DNA of 10,386 bases from Chloroflexota bacterium. GTDB lineage: Bacteria; Chloroflexota; Dehalococcoidia; GIF9; AB-539-J10. Within the stretch, counting starts at the first letter, position 1; the number at the start of each line of letters is the position of its first letter. The DNA is taken from NCBI GenBank assembly GCA_015222255.1, contig JADFUX010000036.1:1-10386 (forward strand), written 5' to 3'. The position numbers were made by a program, and so were the translations under genes. The notes beneath the pieces were generated by a model. The model saw only the letters and a program-made list of their open reading frames with translations, ran no database searches and had not been told where the DNA came from. Positions 7,136-10,386 of this stretch are shown piece by piece.

Positions 7136-9730
7136 ATGTTTAAGTGGCTTGGCGGGTTAATTGATTCCAATGAGAAGGAGCTAAAACGCCTTCAGCCTTT
7201 AGTTGCCCGAATAAACTCACTTGAGCCTGACTTCGAGAAGCTGAGCGATGCTGAGCTTCGAGGAAAAACAGATGAGTTCAAGGCTCGATTAAGGGATGGT
7301 GAAAGCCTGGATAAGCTCTTGCCCGAAGCCTATGCTGCGGTTAGAGAAACAGCTAAGCGAACTATAGGGCAGAGGCATTTTGATGTCCAGTTAATGGGTG
7401 GGATCGTCCTTCACCAAGGCAAAATAGCCGAAATGAAAACTGGTGAAGGAAAGACCTTAGTAGCTACCCTACCCCTTTATCTCAATGCTCTCAACGAGGA
7501 AGGTTGCCATCTGGTTACAGTTAACGATTATTTGGCCAAGCGAGATTGCCATTGGATGGGACCCATCTATCATGCTTTGGGGGTAACCGTTTCCTGTATC
7601 AATGCCCAACAGAACCCAAATGAGCCCGCCCCTTCGTACATTTACGACCCGAGCTATGAATCGGAGGACCAGAAGTGGCGTTTCCTCAATCCCATCACGC
7701 GACGCCAGGCTTATGAAGCAGACGTGACCTATGGCACCAACAACGAGTTTGGTTTCGACTATCTTAGAGACAACATGGTTTTGGATCTATCTCAGTGCGT
7801 CCAGAGGTCACTTAATTACGCTATTGTTGATGAGGTTGATAATATCCTCATTGACGAGGCCCGCACTCCGCTGATCATAAGCGGTCCTGCCGAAGAAGCT
7901 ACACAGAAATACTATATCTTCGCTCATCTAGTTTCTCGCCTAAAGAAAGAGGAAGATTACACCATTGATGAGAGGACGCGTACTGCAAGCCTTACCGACA
8001 CTGGTATCACCAACATGGAGAGGATGCTCAAGAAGGAAGGTTTGCTCAAAGCACCTAGCCTCTATGACCCCTCTAATCATTTCCTTACTGAGTATCTGGA
8101 GAGTGCCCTTAAGGCCCATGCCTTGTTTAAGAGGGACAAAGACTACATAGTCAAGAATGATCAGGTGATTATTGTTGATGAATTCACTGGTAGGTTGATG
8201 TTTGGGCGAAGGTACTCCGAGGGGCTGCATCAGGCTATTGAAGCTAAGGAGAGAGTAAAAATCCAACGAGAAAGCGTTACCTTAGCCACCATCACTTTCC
8301 AAAATTACTTCCGCCTGTATCAGAAGCTGGCAGGCATGACTGGAACTGCCGCCACTGAAGCTGAGGAGCTTCACAAGATCTATGAACTGGAGGTAGTGGT
8401 CATACCAACCAATAAACCCTTGATTCGCACCGCATACCCTGACCAGATTTACAAAGATGAGAAAGCCAAGTTTGCCGCTGCGGTCAGGGAAATCGAGCAA
8501 TTGCATAACGGGGGCAGGCCTGTTCTTGTAGGCACAACTTCCATCGAGAAATCAGAGTATCTGAGCGACCTTCTGACGAGAAGGGGTATACCGCATCAGG
8601 TGTTGAATGCTAAGAATCATGAGCGCGAGGCGGGCATTATTGCCCAGGCTGGGCATCTGGGAGCGGTGACGGTGGCTACGCACATGGCTGGGCGCGGCGT
8701 GGATATCATTCTCGGTGGCAATCCTGAGGGGCGTAGCCATGAAGAATGGCTTGAGGAGCATGAGAAGGTAGTCGAGCCCGGTGGACTTCATATCATCGGC
8801 ACCGAGCATCATGAAGCTAGACGCATTGATAATCAGCTTCGGGGGAGGGCAGGAAGACAAGGAGACCCGGGCAGCTCTCGTTTTTATGCCTCTTTGGAGG
8901 ATGAGGCCCTTCGCCGTTTCGGCGGTGAGCGCGTCAAGGGCTTTATGCAGTGGGCCGGAATGGATGAGAACACCCCTATTGAGCATAGCTTGGTTACCAA
9001 GAGTATAGCCAATGCCCAGGTGGAGACGGAGGGCTATCACTTTGATATTCGTAAACATCTTGTTGAATATGACGATGTGATTAACAAGCACCGTGAGATG
9101 ATCTACGCCGAGAGGAAGAAAATCCTCAGTGGTGCCGACCTCAAGGCGAACATAATCTCTATGATTCAGGAGGAAATTCAAGCCGTGGTCAACGCTCACT
9201 TTGACCGTAGTCTGGGCGAGCTAGACTCATCCAGTTTGCTTCAAGATCTTTCCTCTGTCCTCCCACCACCACCGCAACATCTCATTGCGAGCGAAGCGAA
9301 GCAATCTCGCTCCAACGGCAAGGAAATCGCAGAAAGGCTCAGTGACTACGCCGCGGAGCTTTACAACCAACGGGAGCAGGAGATAGGTGCTGATATCATG
9401 CGCCTCGTGGAACGTCAAGTAATGCTTCGCGTTGTTGATAGATTATGGATGGAGCACCTTACTGCTATGGACCGGATGCGCCGCGGCATAGCACTGCGAG
9501 CTGTCGGGCAGCAGAATCCGCTGGTGGTTTACAAAAGGGAGGGCCATAGCCTTTTCGAAGCCCTTTTGTCTGGCATCCAATATGACGTTGTCCACAGCAT
9601 TTACCACATCAACGTGAGCAAGGAACCCCCGCGCAGAAAGCAAGCTGTAGTAGCAGGCAAGAGAGTTGGCCGCAACGCCCCTTGTCCTTGCGGCTCAGGT
9701 AAGAAATACAAACACTGCTGCGGGAAATAG
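7136..9730 (+). CDS. secA: Preprotein translocase ATPase SecA, with a palindromic repeat inserted in frame
   Basis: This is the motor ATPase that pushes unfolded preproteins through SecYEG; it is cytoplasmic and membrane-associated. It has 864 residues, within the family range. Order: Walker A TGEGKT (102-107) in the first nucleotide-binding fold; an insert typical of this lineage before [13 protein letters not shown]; Walker B DEVD (232-235) followed by [15 protein letters not shown]; the preprotein cross-linking domain; [22 protein letters not shown]; the second fold with [15 protein letters not shown] and [20 protein letters not shown]; then the helical scaffold and wing. The C-terminus has a complete zinc site, CxCx8CC, at C850, C852, C861 and C862, known in this family for SecB or phospholipid contact. 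Residues about 715-725 (LIASEAKQS) are encoded by a dispersed repeat and sit in the variable helical region after a run of four prolines. ATG 7136 lacks a close Shine-Dalgarno: AGGAG at 7115-7119 is 16 nt away, so coupling to prs is likely. Confidence 0.97.
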   Translation: MFKWLGGLIDSNEKELKRLQPLVARINSLEPDFEKLSDAELRGKTDEFKARLRDGESLDKLLPEAYAAVRETAKRTIGQRHFDVQLMGGIVLHQGKIAEMKTGEGKTLVATLPLYLNALNEEGCHLVTVNDYLAKRDCHWMGPIYHALGVTVSCINAQQNPNEPAPSYIYDPSYESEDQKWRFLNPITRRQAYEADVTYGTNNEFGFDYLRDNMVLDLSQCVQRSLNYAIVDEVDNILIDEARTPLIISGPAEEATQKYYIFAHLVSRLKKEEDYTIDERTRTASLTDTGITNMERMLKKEGLLKAPSLYDPSNHFLTEYLESALKAHALFKRDKDYIVKNDQVIIVDEFTGRLMFGRRYSEGLHQAIEAKERVKIQRESVTLATITFQNYFRLYQKLAGMTGTAATEAEELHKIYELEVVVIPTNKPLIRTAYPDQIYKDEKAKFAAAVREIEQLHNGGRPVLVGTTSIEKSEYLSDLLTRRGIPHQVLNAKNHEREAGIIAQAGHLGAVTVATHMAGRGVDIILGGNPEGRSHEEWLEEHEKVVEPGGLHIIGTEHHEARRIDNQLRGRAGRQGDPGSSRFYASLEDEALRRFGGERVKGFMQWAGMDENTPIEHSLVTKSIANAQVETEGYHFDIRKHLVEYDDVINKHREMIYAERKKILSGADLKANIISMIQEEIQAVVNAHFDRSLGELDSSSLLQDLSSVLPPPPQHLIASEAKQSRSNGKEIAERLSDYAAELYNQREQEIGADIMRLVERQVMLRVVDRLWMEHLTAMDRMRRGIALRAVGQQNPLVVYKREGHSLFEALLSGIQYDVVHSIYHINVSKEPPRRKQAVVAGKRVGRNAPCPCGSGKKYKHCCGK
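9280..9308 (+). repeat. Palindromic repeat, copy 1, in frame inside secA
   Basis: This 29-bp copy has arms ATTGC and GCAAT around a core containing GCGAAGCGAAGC. It matches copy 2 in ruvX (opposite strand) at 26 of 29 positions without gaps. It is translated as SecA residues 716-724, LIASEAKQS. All three forward frames are open. The flanking sequence in secA is not obviously duplicated. Confidence 0.88.
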
Positions 9731-9760
9731 GAAGCCTTCCTTCGCTCACAATGACATTTC
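9731..9760 (-). repeat. Palindromic repeat, copy 3, spanning the secA-ruvX junction and the ruvX stop
   Basis: The copy fills the 15-bp gap between the convergent secA and ruvX ends and continues into ruvX. Its right part (CTTCGCTCACAATGACATTTC on the plus strand, 9740-9760) matches copy 2 at 19 of 21 positions, including the flank TTTC. The left arm is degraded by small changes. The ruvX TGA (9748-9746) stands where other copies have CGA. No intrinsic terminator is visible here for either gene. Confidence 0.75.
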
Positions 9761-10243
9761 CTTCACGCTATCCAGAAAACCCTGGAGGATAAAAGCTGCT
9801 GCCACAGCATCTACTGCAGCTTTAGCCGAAAGGCGCTGAGTCTCGGACCCCTTTCTTGCCCTAGAGCGCGGTCTATTTCTCCCACCACCAGCCTCCATCA
9901 TTAACCGCTCAGCAGCTTTGCTGGAGAGCCGTTCATCCCACATTTGTATATCAAGTCTAGCAAAATAAGATTGCTTCGCTTCGCCCGCAATGACATTTCG
10001 AAGTCTCTCAGTGAAAGCGGTTACCTTCTCAGCTTGTCCCCCAATGGATCCGTCCAGGGAATAAGGCAAACCAACCACAATGCGCTCCACCTGATACTGC
10101 TGAGCAAATCTCATAACATCGGCTATGGCTGCTTCCTCGTTCTTGTGGTCAATGACGCATAGAGGGAAGGCGATGAGACCTTCTGCATCGCTTATTGCCA
10201 CCCCAGTCCTTCTGTCCCCGATATCTAATCCCAAGCTACGCAT
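9746..10243 (-). CDS. ruvX: RuvX/YqgF family: putative pre-16S rRNA nuclease, with an in-frame repeat insertion
   Basis: This RNase H-fold protein (YqgF, RuvX, Holliday-junction-resolvase-like) is linked in other bacteria to 5' processing of 16S rRNA; the resolvase role is less certain. It acts in the cytoplasm. From ATG 10243 it has 165 residues, longer than the usual 135-150. Acidic catalytic residues are D7 in LGLDIGDRR, E104 in WDERLSS, and D145 in AAVDAVAAAFILQGFLD; the VVGLPYSLDGS strand-loop is at 56-66. Two expansions explain the length: residues 84-92 (VIAGEAKQS), encoded by repeat copy 2, and a basic stretch at about 120-141. The C-terminal MSL-stop comes from copy 3. I prefer ATG 10243 because the family normally starts MRxLGLD. 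A TTG at 10255, overlapping the alaS stop, would add four residues. Neither start has a clear Shine-Dalgarno, so coupling to alaS is likely. Confidence 0.92.
   Translation of the reverse strand: MRSLGLDIGDRRTGVAISDAEGLIAFPLCVIDHKNEEAAIADVMRFAQQYQVERIVVGLPYSLDGSIGGQAEKVTAFTERLRNVIAGEAKQSYFARLDIQMWDERLSSKAAERLMMEAGGGRNRPRSRARKGSETQRLSAKAAVDAVAAAFILQGFLDSVKEMSL
9967..9999 (-). repeat. Palindromic repeat, copy 2, in frame inside ruvX
   Basis: The 29-bp unit (9967-9995) plus four flanking bases is shared with copy 3. Read on the minus strand it has the ATTGC and GCAAT arms and the GCGAAGCGAAGC core. It is translated as RuvX residues 84-92, VIAGEAKQS, the same phase as in SecA. It falls between a helix (TAFTERLRN) and the strand leading to the WDER motif, a surface-loop position in this fold. 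Confidence 0.88.
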
Positions 10244-10251
10244 ATCAAGAA

Positions 10252-10386
10252 TCAAGTCTCACGAGACTGCTTCGCTGTGTTTCCAATGACAGATTCAACT
10301 AAGTTCAAAGCCTCACCAAGCTTAGATGAATCCTTGCCTCCTGCCTGAGCCATAGTTGCCTTGCCCCCACCACCACCACCAGTGAC
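10252..10386 (-). CDS. alaS: Alanyl-tRNA synthetase, C-terminal 44 residues only
   Basis: Only the last 44 codons and the TGA stop (10254-10252) are in the window; the gene continues past the right edge. The peptide starts VTGGGGGGKATMAQAGGKD and continues SSKLGEALNLVE. It matches the conserved glycine-rich end of the AlaRS C-Ala domain (family form GGGGGGxxxMAQAGGKDPSKL). The enzyme charges tRNA-Ala in the cytoplasm. The final residues SVIGNTAKQSRET are not the usual ending: they are encoded by repeat copy 4, read in the same phase as in SecA and RuvX. The stop is 8 bp before the ruvX ATG (or overlaps its alternative TTG), so alaS and ruvX form an operon, a pairing also seen in other bacteria. 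Confidence 0.88.
   Translation of the reverse strand, partial: VTGGGGGGKATMAQAGGKDSSKLGEALNLVESVIGNTAKQSRET
10263..10291 (-). repeat. Palindromic repeat, copy 4, forming the AlaRS C-terminus
   Basis: This degraded copy matches copy 2 at 21 of 29 positions without gaps. The outer part (ACTGCTTCGCT on the left, CAATGACA on the right, plus strand) is well kept and the centre has diverged. It is translated as VIGNTAKQS within AlaRS, in register with VIAGEAKQS of RuvX. Next to it, GTCTC and GAGAC (10256-10267) form a small 5-bp inverted repeat with a 2-nt gap. Confidence 0.72.

Noticed and set aside
8552..9199. Minus-strand open frame of 215 codons opposite secA
   Set aside because: It lies wholly within secA, on the opposite strand, with no recognisable domain; secA motifs are continuous across it.
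9944..10162. Plus-strand frame starting with a LLRFARND peptide, also seen opposite secA at 9227-9418
   Set aside because: The shared peptide is only the reverse-strand translation of the palindromic repeat; both frames are antisense to real genes.
9280..10291. Four spaced repeats as a CRISPR array
   Set aside because: Spacing is irregular (about 230-450 bp), copies lie in coding genes on both strands, and no cas gene is present.
10360..10378. Triplet repeat of CCA/CAC at the right edge
   Set aside because: It is simply the codon run for the conserved glycine stretch of AlaRS on the minus strand.

Overview
This window looks like an ordinary housekeeping stretch of a bacterial chromosome with mid-range base composition. 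I infer Chloroflexota, probably class Dehalococcoidia. The evidence is the character of the proteins: the SecA insert before its [13 protein letters not shown] motif, the Prs loop [12 protein letters not shown], and the hrcA-grpE-dnaK order under a CIRCE operator. This assignment rests on remembered family resemblance and no search was run.

Layout. The left third, on the minus strand, is the class I heat-shock operon hrcA-grpE-dnaK. It runs off the left edge, so the dnaK 3' end is missing and any dnaJ would lie beyond it. A sigma70-like promoter and a CIRCE operator sit in the 139-bp gap before hrcA. The same gap carries a divergent promoter for glyA (serine hydroxymethyltransferase), which appears to give an almost leaderless transcript. 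On the plus strand follow a 12-helix MFS transporter of unknown substrate, then prs (PRPP synthetase) and secA (preprotein translocase ATPase). Prs and secA are separated by 2 bp and are probably one transcription unit. Convergent to secA, on the minus strand, come ruvX/yqgF and the extreme 3' end of alaS.

The most interesting thing is a short, partly palindromic repeat of about 29 bp. It has ATTGC/GCAAT arms around a GCGAAGCGAAGC core. Four copies lie within about 1 kb (9280-10291), and an eroded fragment may lie after glyA. One copy lies in frame inside secA, one in frame inside ruvX, and one forms the C-terminus of AlaRS. These three are all read in the same phase (xIAxEAKQS or a degraded form). 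The fourth supplies the ruvX stop codon. It behaves like a protein-tolerated palindromic element, comparable in principle to Rickettsia palindromic elements.

I see no CRISPR array, RNA gene, phage gene, transposase or defence island. No stretch longer than 300 bases is without a gene: the gaps are 3352-3490, 4748-4836, 6085-6194 and 9731-9745. The window does not appear to hold an undescribed multi-gene system.
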